The translations under genes were made by a program, and so were the position numbers. A model generated the notes under the pieces. The model was not told the origin of the DNA. It saw only the letters and a program-made list of their open reading frames with translations, and made no database searches. From the NCBI RefSeq assembly GCF_032362555.1, contig NC_083527.1, forward strand, positions 6,014,001-6,078,000: a stretch of 64,000 nucleotides of DNA, given 5' to 3'. Source of the DNA: Amyelois transitella. Taxonomy: Eukaryota > Arthropoda > Insecta > Lepidoptera > Pyralidae. Shown here in pieces: positions 32,801 through 43,870 of this stretch. The stretch's first letter is position 1. Each line of letters starts with the position of its first letter.

Positions 32801-35800
32801 GAATGGCCACATTCAGCTGCTCTGCTTAATGATGGAATTGAGATCCAAATAGTGACAGGTTGCAAGCCCATCGCCTAAAAAAAAGGATCGCAATTTTATA
32901 AGCCTATCCCTTAGTCGCCTTTTACGACATCCATGGGAAAGAGATGGAGTGGTCCTATTCTTTTTCGTATTGGTGCCGGGAACCACACGGCACTGTAAGG
33001 AATTGAGATTCAAATAGACAGTTTGCTAGGCCGTCGGCTATCGTCGGCGTCACGGTTACCTCGCTATTTCCTTCTCCTTGTCGAGCTGATGCCGCCTCTT
33101 GGACTCCTCGAACTCCTCGGCCGCCTGCAGCAGCATACGATGGGAGTCCGGCATGAACCCCTCGATTTCGTCCAGGTCTAACGGCCCTAGTTCGATGTCA
33201 TCGTATTCTGCGTACATCTGTGAAGATATACAAAAAAAAAAAAGAAGTGTATTTGTTTTGCTTAAATTTGATTAAAAGTTCATTAAACAGACTGGAACAA
33301 GCTTCCTACGACTGTCATAATTTCTCCTACTGTCAATTGTTTTAAGAATCGGCTAGACAAACTTTAACAAAATCTCCAAACATCAAAATTCACACGCATC
33401 AGCTTAATGTGCCGTGTGGTTCCCGGCACCAATAGAAAAAAGAATAGGACCACTTCATCTCTCTCCCATGGATGTCGTAAAAGGCGACTAAGGGGTAGGC
33501 TTATAAACTTGGGATTCTTCTTTTAGGCGATGGGCTAGCAACCTGTCACTATTTGAGTCTCAATTCTATCATAAAGCCAAATAGCTGAACGTGGCCTATC
33601 AGTCTTTAAAAGACTATTGGCTCTGTCTTCCCCGCAAGAGATATAGACTTGATTATATGTATGTATCAGCTTAATGAGCTGCTAGTGTGTTTAAAGTACA
33701 TATATAATAAATAACATCAACTTCTCCAAAGGGCCTCTACGTCTTGGATTTATATCCCCACGCAAGCCACTCAAAAATCCGGGGTGTATAGTATAGACCC
33801 GTGAAATCCAAGAGGAGAAACATAATAATAAACTCTTTTATTGTTAGAGATTGCTTTAGCGATAAGTCCGCCTTTGTACCTCATTATCTGTTTTATTTTT
33901 TTATGTTATTTTTTTCTTTATGGTGCAGTTAAGAGTCTATATATCTATCTATCTATTCTCGATGTTTTCTGAATACATAAATTAGTAAATCTTATATATA
34001 AAATTCTAATGTCACAATGTTCTCCTCCGAAACGGCTTGACCGATTCTCATGAAATTTTGTGAGCATATTGTGTAGGTCTGAGAATCGGCCAACATTTAT
34101 TTTTTATACCCTTTAGTTACTTAAAAAATATTTATATGGCAAAACAACGTTTGCTGGGACAGCTAGTAAATAAATAATCTTGTTTTAGCCGATGACATTT
34201 GTAAACCTATATATAACCTTAGTATATTGTTTCTGTGTCATGTGGGAACCACACGCACCAATTAAAAAAGACTTCTACATCTCGTTCCCATGGATGTCGT
34301 AAAAGGCGACTAAGGGATACCATATAAACTTGGGATTCTTCTTATAGGCGGTAGGCCATGGGCTAGCAACCTGTCACTATTTGAATCACAATTCTATCAT
34401 TATATCAAACAGCTGAACCCACGTTCCTATCGGTCTTTTCAAGACTGTTCGCTCTGTCTACCCCGCAAGGGAAATAGGCGTGATTTTATGTATGTATGTA
34501 TATATTTATACCTTTTCAAACCGATCGTCCAGTAGTGAAAGCCCCTGGTTCCTCCTGATGACGCTGGAAGACATGGAGTATTCGGAGAATCTAGATTTCG
34601 TGTCGTCTTTGTAGTCCTCCCAGGGCATACGGCCAAACCGCTGGCCCTGTAACATAATAATTAACAATTTTTAATTATATCTTATTTATTTATATTAGCT
34701 TTTACCCGTAACTTCGCCTGCGTGAATTTAGCGCCATCTACAAAAAGCGACGAATTTAAATTTAAACGCCATCTAACATTACCTATAACGTCGAAATAAG
34801 TATCACTTACAAAAAGCGTCGAAATAAGTATCACGCGCAAGCGCAATTGCGTTTAAACGCAACCTACAAAAAACGACGAATTAAACGCCAGCTACAAAAA
34901 GTGACGAATTAAACGTCACCTACAAAAAGCGACTTTTATTTAGACATACAAAATTGAATTACCTTTGAGTCACTATCGTCATCGGAGTCTAGGTCCGAAG
35001 CAAACGCTTTATCTGAATTGTCATCACCGGACACACTGCCGTCATCATCATCACACTCTTCATCTTCTGCAGACCCTGTAATTCAGATTACAAAATTATT
35101 ACTAGTACTCATATACAGGACTAAGGGATAGGCTTATAATCTTGGGATTCTAGAACTACAACTTGTTTTAGGTGATGGGCTAGCAACCTGTCACTATTTG
35201 AATCTCAATTCTATCATAAAGCCAAACAGCTGAACATGGCCTATCAGTCCCTTAGAGATTGTTGGCTCTGTCTAACCCGCAAGGGATGTAGACGTGACTA
35301 TACATATAAATAATTGATATACTTTGTCAAGTTCCGAGGAAGCCGAAAACTGGACCACGTGGAGAGAGAAAAGTTGGAAGGCGGATCCCGAGCCTATTAT
35401 AAGTAGTCGGAATAATCAAAGCCAATAAAAAAAAAACTACCTTCAGCCATGGCCAGTTCAATGAAATTATCCTCCAACTGGTTTTCTGGGTCATCGAAGT
35501 CAAAGTCTTCATCTAGAGCTGCCACCACCTCCGGATCCAAATCAAGGCATAATCCTGGAATGAAATTGGTTTATTGTTTATTTCTTTTCTCAAAAAGACA
35601 GTCATGCCTGCAATGCTACAGGATCAGTTCGGATCCTAATGACAAATCCAGTTTCCTGAATCTGCCAGTATCCTTATTTTATTTCCTGTATCATCAAAGC
35701 ATCAGTTAGCATACTACAAATCAATCTTCAAAACTTAACAACCAGTCTGTTAGGTTGATGGCTGCGTGCGCGACGCCTTTGTAATCGCGCGAAAAGCTAT

Positions 35801-37335
35801 CGCGCGCTGTCCCGTTTTTACGTCGTAGTAAAAAACGAAACAGCGCTTTTCGCCTGTTGAAAACGGCTTCGCGCTACAGTGGCTAGAAAAATGTTTTTTT
35901 TAAAAAAAAAACAAAACAAATTGAAAAAAAAAACTTAATTCCTTCTCACCTTGTGTCGCAGCTTTATTCAGCAGCCCTACATCTTCCTCAACTTCTGAAG
36001 CGAACACAGAGCTCGGCAGTTTCAGAGTGTCCGTGATGTTTGTCTCCCGATCTGTTTCCTCATCGGCAGATGGCTTTTGGGACTTTTCTTTACCTTTGTG
36101 TGTACTTTTCTGGTAATAAAGAATATTTATAATGGCATTAGTCATTTTTTTTTTATAATGTTGTATAGTTTTGCAAGCGGCCTTTTCACTTGTAACATGC
36201 TGATTGCGTGTGCTCGTTAACTACGTCAAAACTTCAGACTTAAGCCGAACGAAATGGTTCCAATTTAGAGAATAATGGAAATTTTAAGCTGCAATTTATT
36301 ATACTTACAGGGTGGCAATAATCAGTAAAAAAAACCAGATTAGAAAATTTGATAAACTATTGCACACTCACCGGCTGCAGTACCATAGTGACCTCTTTAG
36401 TGTCCTTGAGATGTTGTAGATAGTTGTAATCATCGTCAAAGTAAATGCCATACTTCATTTGCTCTTCCCGCCTCTGCTCTGGTGTAAGCTCCTAAAACCA
36501 TATAATAAATGTGAAAGTTTGTCTTGGTGATGATAGAACAAGGACTAAAGATACAAACACCACTACTACTTCATTTATCTCTACCCTAGATTCATACCTG
36601 TGGAATTTCTTCACAGATTTGTGAATTCATCTATTGAAGTGCTACAAAAAATTACCAGGCCCAATTAACTGACAGCATTTCTCCACTGAATAGCCAGACT
36701 TTAAGGCTTCTCATGTGACAGCTTTGTAGACCTATGTAGGTCTACGTAGGTGTAAATAATTGTATGATACATACATCCATATAAAAAGATACATTTTGAC
36801 TTTTTTATATATATGAAGATCCTGGTTGCATCCTCGCTACTCTAGGGAGGAGCCCGGGGTAAGTCCTTGAATATAGATTACTATCTTTGTTATAAAATTT
36901 AAATTTTTATTTTAAATTGTCACAAGCACGAAGTCACGTTCAAGACCTAATTATATATCATTTTATTTATAATTATACATGAGAATAGGTCTTCTTTTTC
37001 ATCATCACCATATTTTCCATCAAAGTCGTCAAACAGTATTATTTCTACTGAACAGACCATGAAATTATGATCAAGAAAAGGTTATAAACTTACAGGATCT
37101 TTCTCTTTCCGTGGCGGTACATTTGCGTTTACAGGCACCAAGACCCGCTGGGGCGCAGTCTCGTCTGCCGCTAAAGGATCCCTCTGAGATCTATGTACCA
37201 AACTGAATGTTACTGCCCTCTTTTTATCGATGAACTTCTTCTTTGTCTTCGGCTGTAAAGCATTTTAATATTAAAAATCTACTACGTATTTTAAATATAT
37301 TGATAATGGTTATTAGTAAGATAAGTAATTACCAT
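29875..37335 (-). CDS. LTV1: LTV1 ribosome biogenesis factor (complete, 11 coding exons, 491 aa)
   Basis: Late 40S assembly factor that binds the small-subunit head and must be released before maturation is complete. Coding exons: 37333-37335 (ATG only), 37094-37252, 36372-36491, 35950-36109, 35441-35554, 34963-35075, 34512-34646, 33060-33217, 31145-31292, 30638-30825, 29875-30052. Phases agree at every junction. The N-terminus MPKTKKKFIDKKRAVTF with LVHRSQRDPLAADE is the LTV1 signature. Residues ~170-220 are Asp/Glu/Ser-rich. RFGRMPWEDYKDD and FMPDSHRM follow. The C-terminus is a highly basic coiled-coil-like RPKDESPEEKRERKRLLKE region. Length matches human LTV1 (475). Exon 1 holds only the start codon, split directly after ATG. 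The 3' 83 bp spanning the end of exon 8 are copied in intron 8. Divergent from CARM1, convergent with VPS35. Confidence 0.94.
30068..30232 (-). mobile_element. LINE 3'-end fragment ('gacgtcaataagtgatacc' family)
   Basis: Reads 'aaattagatacaattagtat' then 'aagcggcggaacaaactac' on the plus strand. It immediately precedes the acceptor of LTV1 exon 11 on the minus strand. Confidence 0.6.
30246..30487 (-). mobile_element. (ATGT)n-tailed SINE
   Basis: Near full length, in LTV1 intron 10, oriented with the gene. The head 'gtgccgggaaccaccc' is at the right. Confidence 0.8.
30860..31104 (-). mobile_element. (ATGT)n-tailed SINE
   Basis: LTV1 intron 9. Short tail 'acatataatcac' and intact head; 'tagtagtcgcc' shows a 3-bp insertion relative to other copies. 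Confidence 0.8.
31327..31458 (+). mobile_element. LINE 3'-end fragment ('gacgtcaataagtgatacc' family)
   Basis: Ends in 'aaataaatctattcttctat'. Fused at its right to an RTE-like LINE piece. Confidence 0.65.
31459..31585 (+). pseudogene. RTE-like LINE ORF end, fragment
   Basis: Encodes GVGRPRRTYLDQIKDVLVKG and NRRACMKRV, then breaks off into unrelated sequence. The same peptide occurs at 49002-49220 and 55339-55560. Confidence 0.75.
31630..31852 (-). mobile_element. tRNA-derived SINE, full length
   Basis: On the minus strand, head 'tggcgcagcggtagtgcgc' and 'gggttcgaatcccgg' (B box). Best-preserved pol III boxes in the window. LTV1 intron 8. Confidence 0.85.
32075..32418. mobile_element. hAT-type MITE, 344 bp, with 8-bp target duplication
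   Basis: Ends cagtggcgtagc and gctacgccactg are inverted repeats continuing into 'cacccggtgcgg'. ATTGTGTG flanks both sides (32067-32074, 32419-32426), the 8-bp duplication expected of hAT elements. No open frame for a transposase. LTV1 intron 8. Confidence 0.92.
32532..32614 (-). repeat. Copy of LTV1 exon 8 3' end including splice donor
   Basis: 83 bp match 33055-33137 with two substitutions. The copy includes the exon end and the donor GTAAC. It lies downstream of exon 8 in the transcript, so a second donor is available. LINE sequence ('aagctataagtcatcgctga') adjoins it on the right. Confidence 0.9.
32729..32993 (-). mobile_element. (ATGT)n-tailed SINE between LTV1 exon 8 and its duplicate
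   Basis: Full length, head 'ggaaccacacggca' at the right. A short second piece of the body follows (33001-33045) and runs up to the exon 8 donor. Confidence 0.82.
33410..33664 (+). mobile_element. (ATGT)n-tailed SINE, 255 bp, with 12-bp target duplication
   Basis: Flanked by ATCAGCTTAATG at 33398-33409 and 33665-33676. This fixes the element as tgccgtgtgg ... gtatgt. LTV1 intron 7, opposite to the gene. Confidence 0.93.
33838..33953 (+). mobile_element. LINE 3' end with (TCTA)n tail
   Basis: 'gataagtccgcctttgtacc', 'ggtgcagttaagagtc' and (TCTA)n. Followed at 33983-34168 by the inverted relative of the 10273-10632 element. Confidence 0.6.
34235..34502 (+). mobile_element. (ATGT)n-tailed SINE beside LTV1 exon 7
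   Basis: The (TATG)n tail ends 4-10 bp from the exon 7 donor region (34506-34511). A small insertion 'gtaggccat' interrupts the body. Confidence 0.78.
34694..34940 (+). mobile_element. 'cgtaacttcgcctgcg'-type repeat with internal ~35-bp repeats
   Basis: 'tagcttttacccgtaacttc' opens the repeat; 'acaaaaagcgacgaatt'-like units recur five to six times. LTV1 intron 6. Confidence 0.55.
35118..35310 (+). mobile_element. (ATGT)n-tailed SINE, 5'-truncated
   Basis: Starts at 'ggactaagggataggc'; includes a small insertion 'agaactacaacttg'. LTV1 intron 5. Confidence 0.72.
35755..35890. repeat. GC-rich inverted repeat in LTV1 intron 4
   Basis: 'gcgcgaaaagctatcgcgcg' with 'ctgtcccgtttttac' pairs with 'gtaaaaaacgaaacagcgct' and 'tttcgc'. 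It forms a ~30-bp stem in otherwise AT-rich sequence and may be a small MITE. Confidence 0.5.
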
Positions 37336-38381
37336 TTTTGGAGACTTAATTGCAATTTCTGGTGCAGAAAAACTTCACTATAAAATATTATTTGCAAAAC
37401 ATGTGTTCCTTTTAGGTGTTGTTTAGAAAATGGATCTAACTAAAGAAAAGAATGGAATCACACACGTCAAAAGGACGAATGACAATGACAGACATATCTG
37501 ACATTATCACATTATTTTTAATCGACATTGGTCATTGGAATAAATGAATATGCATCCATTATTTCGGTCTTTCATAATACCAACTATAGAAATTGAAATA
37601 ATATTTTAAGTGAGAAGAAGTGTGGGCAGCATGCGAATGTTAAGAATTACGCGTCTTGATACGTAAGAGTAGATAGCCTAGAGTCTGTCTACCGAATTCA
37701 TAAAAACCTGTTTTCAGATAATTCCCAGTGCGCCTAGCCCACTAGCCTGAGTGTGATGTTTAAGATAAAACGTCGCAGGTTAGGTGAGTTAGGTGGAGGA
37801 AGAAGCAGGAGGTTTGCCAGCGGAACCGCGGCTTCAACGGTATTGAGTAGGAGATTGTATTTCAGCTGCAATCTGTGAAATCTTTGCTTGCGCGATCTTC
37901 GCTGCTGAGCGCATCGTAATTTTTGCTATGATTGACAAATGGCTTTTGACGTAAATGATATCGCCACAAAGTGTTTAAAACCTTTCATATTCATTCAAAT
38001 CACAGATTCAAAAATGTCTTACAAAGCATAAACCCTTTATCACGGGTGTTAGACTGATTTATTAATGCATAATAGTCATGCCTAAGTTCAATTGAAGACT
38101 TATAAACTTAGAACCTTTGCAACGGAATTCTAAAATTAAACGCCTGTAACCATAAACAATAATAGATATTGGCAGTCTACAAGACGATGTCATGCCCTCA
38201 GAAAATAGCAAGAAAAAAATAAAATAGCACGCTGCCTATCATAGACAATAGAGGAAGGAAGTTTGTGAGTGATCGATTTTACGCCGGCCTCATACATTTT
38301 CAACGGCATTTTTCTTTGTTTGCCTTTTATCGCGAGGACAATATCGTTAAAGCATTCGCGCGCCCACGTTCAGCTGTTGAA
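37336..38381. promoter_or_regulatory. Shared divergent promoter region, LTV1 / CARM1
   Basis: 1046 bp between start codons. No dispersed repeat of the window's families is recognised here, which is unusual for the locus. It must contain the 5' UTRs of both genes. An in-frame GTG 117 bp before the CARM1 ATG extends that frame but is not a plausible start. Confidence 0.5.
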
Positions 38382-39980
38382 ATGGCGAACACGTTTCGCG
38401 GAGTGATAATCTCCGCTGTAAACAATGACGGCTCCCTGACGCCGAAGTTCAACTTCCCTACGAACGTAAACGTGGATTACGATCCACAAGGGCTAAGTGT
38501 TAAAGTGATTCGTGCTGATCCTGTGTTGGCACAGGAGGTGCTAGAGTTTCCCGTCCACAACCAGAGTGAGTGTTCGCGCGTAGTCGGCCAGTCGTATATT
38601 TTCACTATCGACAATGAAACTTTATTTTTCAAGTTCGCATCGGAGGTAGACTGTCAGAATTTTCACCTGCTCGTCAGCAAGATCAAAGCGGGCAGGTCAT
38701 CGTCCGTGTTCACGGTCCGGACCGAGGATTCATCGGCGATGCAATATTTCCAGTTTTATGGTTACTTGAGTCAGCAGCAGAATATGATGCAGGATTATGT
38801 CAGAACGAGTACTTACCAGCGAGCTATATTGTCTAACATCAACGATTTTAAAAACAAAGTTGTATTGGATGTTGGTGCTGGATCAGGTATTTTATCTTTT
38901 TTCGCTGCTCAAGCGGGCGCGCGGAAGGTTTATGCTGTGGAGGCTAGTAATATGGCGCATCACGCTCAAGCGTTAGTTCGCGCCAATGGGCTTAATGACC
39001 GCATCACGGTCGTGGCTGGCAAGATTGAAGAGATTGAGCTACCGGAGAGTGTTGATGTTATAATTTCTGAACCTATGGGCTATATGTTATACAATGAACG
39101 CATGTTAGAAACCTACTTACATGCCAAGAAATGGTTGAAACCGAATGGTAATATGTATCCTACGAGAGGCGACTTGCATATAGCCCCTTTCACGGATGAC
39201 GCATTATTCATGGAACAATACAACAAGGCAAACTTTTGGTATCAAACATGCTTCCATGGAGTAGATTTGAGTGCTCTACGCACTGCAGCAATGAAGGAAT
39301 ACTTCAGGCAGCCCATTGTTGATACATTTGACGTACGTATCTGTATGGCACGCTCAGTGCGACATGTGGTGGATTTCCTAAATGCTCATGAAACTGACTT
39401 GCATCGTATTGAGGTACCATTTAGATTTGAACTGACTCAGTCTGGTACGTGCCATGGCCTGGCATTCTGGTTTGATGTGTTATTCGCAGGAAGCACACAG
39501 CATATATGGCTCTCCACTGCCCCTACAGAACCTCTGACACATTGGTACCAAGTGAGATGTCTGTTAGAAACACCAATTTTTGCAAAACAAGGTCAGGCAT
39601 TGACAGGACGGGTGTTACTGCTTGCTAACAAGAGACAGAGTTATGATGTGACTATGGAAGTCAATTTGGAGGGTACAAATATCTCTTCGTCTAATACATT
39701 AGACTTGAAGAATCCGTACTTCAGGTATACGGGTGCTCCAGCAGCGCCGCCCCCAGGGGTAAACACTACATCGCCTAGTGAAACCTATTGGAACTCAATT
39801 GAGTCTACTGGCTCACTGAGCAATGGACAGGGTGTTATATTGACTGATGGGACACAGCAATATTGTTCCACACCCGATCAGACTATCGCATACGGAACAC
39901 ATCCGAACATGATCAAGACAGTGATGTTGCAAGAGGAATTCATCAAGAGGATTGGAATTAGTCAAAATGGCGACATTTAA
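38382..39980 (+). CDS. CARM1: Histone-arginine methyltransferase CARM1/Art4 (single exon, 532 aa)
   Basis: Type I protein arginine methyltransferase (PRMT4); makes asymmetric dimethylarginine on histone H3 and on coactivators and splicing factors. Residues 1-110 form the N-terminal PH-like domain. The methyltransferase core has post-[18 protein letters not shown] (122-138), SAM motif VLDVGAGSG (161-169), acidic E187 in VEAS, and the double-E loop [11 protein letters not shown] with E230 and E239. The THW loop is LTHWYQ (385-390). ATG 38382 (GAAATGG context) gives MANTFRGV and a length like Drosophila Art4 (~530 aa); the frame is open upstream but without an earlier ATG. No intron interrupts the gene, unlike its five neighbours. 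All catalytic residues are present, so it is functional or a very recent retrocopy. Candidate poly(A) signals are at 40484 and 40752. Confidence 0.96.
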   Translation: MANTFRGVIISAVNNDGSLTPKFNFPTNVNVDYDPQGLSVKVIRADPVLAQEVLEFPVHNQSECSRVVGQSYIFTIDNETLFFKFASEVDCQNFHLLVSKIKAGRSSSVFTVRTEDSSAMQYFQFYGYLSQQQNMMQDYVRTSTYQRAILSNINDFKNKVVLDVGAGSGILSFFAAQAGARKVYAVEASNMAHHAQALVRANGLNDRITVVAGKIEEIELPESVDVIISEPMGYMLYNERMLETYLHAKKWLKPNGNMYPTRGDLHIAPFTDDALFMEQYNKANFWYQTCFHGVDLSALRTAAMKEYFRQPIVDTFDVRICMARSVRHVVDFLNAHETDLHRIEVPFRFELTQSGTCHGLAFWFDVLFAGSTQHIWLSTAPTEPLTHWYQVRCLLETPIFAKQGQALTGRVLLLANKRQSYDVTMEVNLEGTNISSSNTLDLKNPYFRYTGAPAAPPPGVNTTSPSETYWNSIESTGSLSNGQGVILTDGTQQYCSTPDQTIAYGTHPNMIKTVMLQEEFIKRIGISQNGDI

Positions 39981-42900
39981 TCCGCGAAAACGCGCCGCGC
40001 GCGCCTTAGGGCTATAAGGAACCGTAATCGGTTGTGAACTCTCTTCCGTTCAGACATTATAGTGTGTAAGAGAACTTATTTATTTCGAATGAAACATCAC
40101 AGTGACATGTATTCAGGGACAAATGGCTGGCCTTGTAAATTAGAGAAAGTGAATGCAATAAGAACTATAGTTATGCCTTTTGGTCTTAAGTTTTTGTTAA
40201 CTTTGAATGACGCTTACTAGTGTAATTCGAGACACATTCTGCATGTACGAAACGAAATATACTTTTTTTTTGTAAATAATTTTGATCCTGTTGATGGATT
40301 TGAATCTTGGGCTGGCAGCTGTAGAGTAAGCGTATATAAGTGGGAAGTACACTTAGTAATAATAAGCAATAAGTGCTGGATTTTTAATGATAATGCTTAC
40401 CATTGTCAATACTCATTTGTCATTAGGTTCAGCTCAATCATGTAGGTCTTTGTAGGCAATCTATGAGCCAAGTCCACATTAAAAATAAAATGTTATGATT
40501 GTCTATGGATTCCTTGTCTGCCGATCAAATAGATTTGAGATTGTGGATTACACTGGCATAATTATACATTGCATATTTTTATACATAGTTTTGATAGCCA
40601 TAATTATGTTAAAAAACTTATGTAAATATTAAATTAGGGTACTGTAGCTCCAATTTTCTTTTTGATTATTCATTAATCAGTATTTTTTGTGTTCCATATA
40701 AATTTAAAGCATCTCTAGAGCAATAAATAGTTCTTAGTTGTAAATTTTTGAAATAAATGGCAACACCAACACAAGATACGATCATGTAAGCTTATTTGTT
40801 GTAAGTATTCATTATCACAATCATTCTTTCATGGAATAATGGTAGGAGGTATTTGTTGTAAGTAAAACTTGCCTAAAATAATGACAAATCCCACCAAAAT
40901 TACTGGAGCTCTTTTTTCCTTCTACATTTGGTCAATAATAAGTAGTCATTTCAAGAAGTTTGTATAATGGTCTAAATATGGATGTATATATAATTGGAAG
41001 AATATTAAGCTGTCTCTTGGAAACATTTCCAAGCAATACATTACAAAGCAAGCAATACATTGCACAATACATTTGTGGCATTTATATTTCTGAAAAATTT
41101 TCATGATCTTTTCAACTGAAGTATGGCCTCTGGAGCTAAAGCTCTGTCTATCCATCTATGTCATCAGGTATAACTTAGATGCAAAAACATCTTTTACGAG
41201 ATCATTATAAAATAATCAGTGTTAATTTTTATCTTAACATCATAAAAAATATCTCAATGATAAATCAATGTCAAACTTTATTTAATTGCCATAAATGTGA
41301 TATGAAATGGGGTACCAGGGGACAGATCTATAAATTCATTATTTGTCACAGAGATGAAAAGGTTAGGGTGGTGGTATACCGCGTGAGGAACTTGGCAGAT
41401 TTCTTGCTAGTAACATAGCAGATAAATAAGCTCTAGTTAGGTCTTGCGGGATAATGTAAAGTTATTTGGGAAACTAATACAATTGCACCAGGCCCAAGTA
41501 GAATGACTGTAAATCCTCTGCCTTCGCAAAAATTTATTTGCAATCCATGAACTATTAACTATTTTCAACATGTCGTTAGAACCACGCCTGGCCATATTAT
41601 CTTTGACGGTTATGTGGGACTTGAACTCGCCAAAACCAAACTATTAACACTACAAATTTTTCAGGGACGTACCCGCAATCAGCGGGATTCTAGTCTGTCA
41701 TTTTTCTGCTAAGTTTAAATACTTGCTAGACACGGGCGCGATTTTCGACTTAGGAATGTCGTCACAAGTTTAGATGCCTTCAAAGAAATCGAATTTGTAA
41801 TGCCTCAATGGAATCATAATTTGTACATAAAAAATAACTTGAATTATTTAAGTCCAGTTGGGATCTACAATCTTGTTTTATCTATAGAAACAGTTGAATA
41901 AATTCGGTGCTGTATCCTCTTTGCACAAAAATAGTTTATAACGTGACTACCTCATTTGGCAGACAATCAGAGTTTCTTAAAAGTGGAGTCATATTTGCGA
42001 AACAAGAAGTTTCTAAAAGGCCGGATATTTGCGATGTTACTAAATTATGTTTGGAAATGGTTTGTTTTGATGTTGTTTCAAGTATATGGTGAGATTTTAA
42101 ACTCGAGACAAGCTGTGCTAAGTTGGTATAAAAAATACAAAAGCTATAGGGATAATGAGCTCATAGAAGTGTCAATGATACCTTATAAACAGTGGAATTA
42201 AAGATTTCATTTTTATCACGAATTCGAAAAGCTTACCTTACTTTTATAATACCTTAGGTATTATTTTTTATAATGTACCTGTCATTTAAGGTATGCTACG
42301 AAAGTTATCTCAATTTTGTGATATATAGGATAATTTTTATTAAACCTAATCGAAATAAAACAATTATTTTAGCATAGTAACTTGAGAGATTAAAATCTCA
42401 ACTTATATTGCATGGATGCCATCTGTAGAAGCAGCGTCCGCTGCCTTATCATAATAAGGATTTGATGACTTGCATGTTACGACATTGTAGTTACCACTTT
42501 AATAAGCCTATTAAAGTTCACTGCTGGACTACAGCCTCCCTAGTGATGAACATCGGTGTAACTTATAAAAGTGGTAATAATTACTGTAACTAAGTGTAGG
42601 TAGGTAGTCATAGATTATATTAAGACGTCGTGGGAACCGTTTAAGCCAGATGCACTTGCCATTATGTGGTTGCGAATTGTGTGATGATTCAATTTCTTTA
42701 TAACTTGTGAATCTAAAATGTTTTTGGTGCTCTCGACTAAAGACTTGCTGCTTGTATGGTTGTCTTGCGGGATTGACACCCGATTAAAATCTATTCTCGT
42801 GTCCTGACAAAACCTGTATTATCTCACCAATTGTAAAAATATTTTTTAATTGTTTTTTTAGAATCTCTCTGTGTCTGCTTTAGTCTATGTACACCTATTT

Positions 42901-43250
42901 AACGGGAAGAGATTAACCTACTTACTTACATATCTGTTAATTTGCCGACGCGCTCAATAGCGCGACCGGATTATGTTTCGATTTGCAATGAAAATCAATG
43001 GGCATTATGTCGGAACGAGAATTAACCTCTTAAAATATCAATATAAAATCAATGACGTATGGCGAAAGATTTTTTACTCGCTACCCGCCTTTAAACGACT
43101 TCTACACTTCTGCCACCTTAAACTAAAATTACGCTGGTTAACTCACTCATACTACCTCATCTTGATTACGCTGAGTCTATTTGGATCCGTCTAAATAGCT
43201 TCTCAATAAACTGGACCGTTTACAAAATGTTTCTAATAGATATAATTTCT
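39981..43250. other. CARM1 3' UTR and intergenic DNA
   Basis: AT-rich. The first ~800 bp are probably 3' UTR with several AATAAA. Beyond 40.8 kb there is no host gene. The one notable spot is 41710-41770, where a short plus-strand frame reads KYLLDTGA, the active-site motif of retroviral-type proteases, before a stop. Confidence 0.6.
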
Positions 43251-43269
43251 GTCGAAATACGATCACATT

Positions 43270-43527
43270 TTGAAATTTCGTGATCAATTGAACTGGTTGC
43301 CTATCAGAGCTCGCCGTAATCTCCATATTCTCTCCCGTCTTTTTCATGTTCTTTTTAATCCTTCTTTCCCTTCATACATTCGCGAAAAATTCTCATTTCA
43401 AGTATCGGGAAGTCGTCTAAGATCCTACAATAAACTTCTTCTATGTGTACCTTTACACTCTTCCCATTCCTACTCTAAATCTTTCTCCGTAAAGGCTGCA
43501 ACAGAATTCTCTCGCCTTGGACACTAA
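43270..43527 (+). pseudogene. LINE reverse transcriptase C-terminus (jockey/CR1-like), fragment
   Basis: Encodes LNWLPIRARRNLHILSRLFH and VPLHSSHSYSKSFSVKAA, homologous in layout to 3-344. The 3' tail continues to about 43870 with 'gccggttgtctgtaacagat' and 'gggataagtccgcc', shared with 51541-51700. Confidence 0.75.
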
Positions 43528-43870
43528 AAAGCACAGACCCACAACATATTCAAAAATAATGTATTTATGTTCCTCTCCACTTAAGCACCTTGATCGAACG
43601 TCAGGCAAATTATCTTAGTTTATGTATGTTTATTTATTAATAAGTTTATACATGTATATTTAGTGGGTAGGTATATGTTTATTATTTGTATTTATGTATT
43701 TTATTATCACTTTTTCACATAATTATGTAGTTCTTTTATATTTTGCCGGTTGTCTGTAACAGATCCCTTCATGGGATAAGTCCGCCATTGCAAGTGATAT
43801 ATTTATTTTATAACCATGTTTTATTTCTTGTTAATGTGTAAATTTCTGTGCAATGAAGATGTTACATACA

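Noticed and set aside
38265-38381. N-terminal extension of CARM1 by 39 codons
   Set aside because: Starts only at GTG and has no family similarity; ATG 38382 gives the conserved N-terminus and usual length.
42973-43194. 73-codon plus-strand frame upstream of the LINE fragment
   Set aside because: No motif, AT-rich composition and no splice context; possibly part of the decayed LINE.
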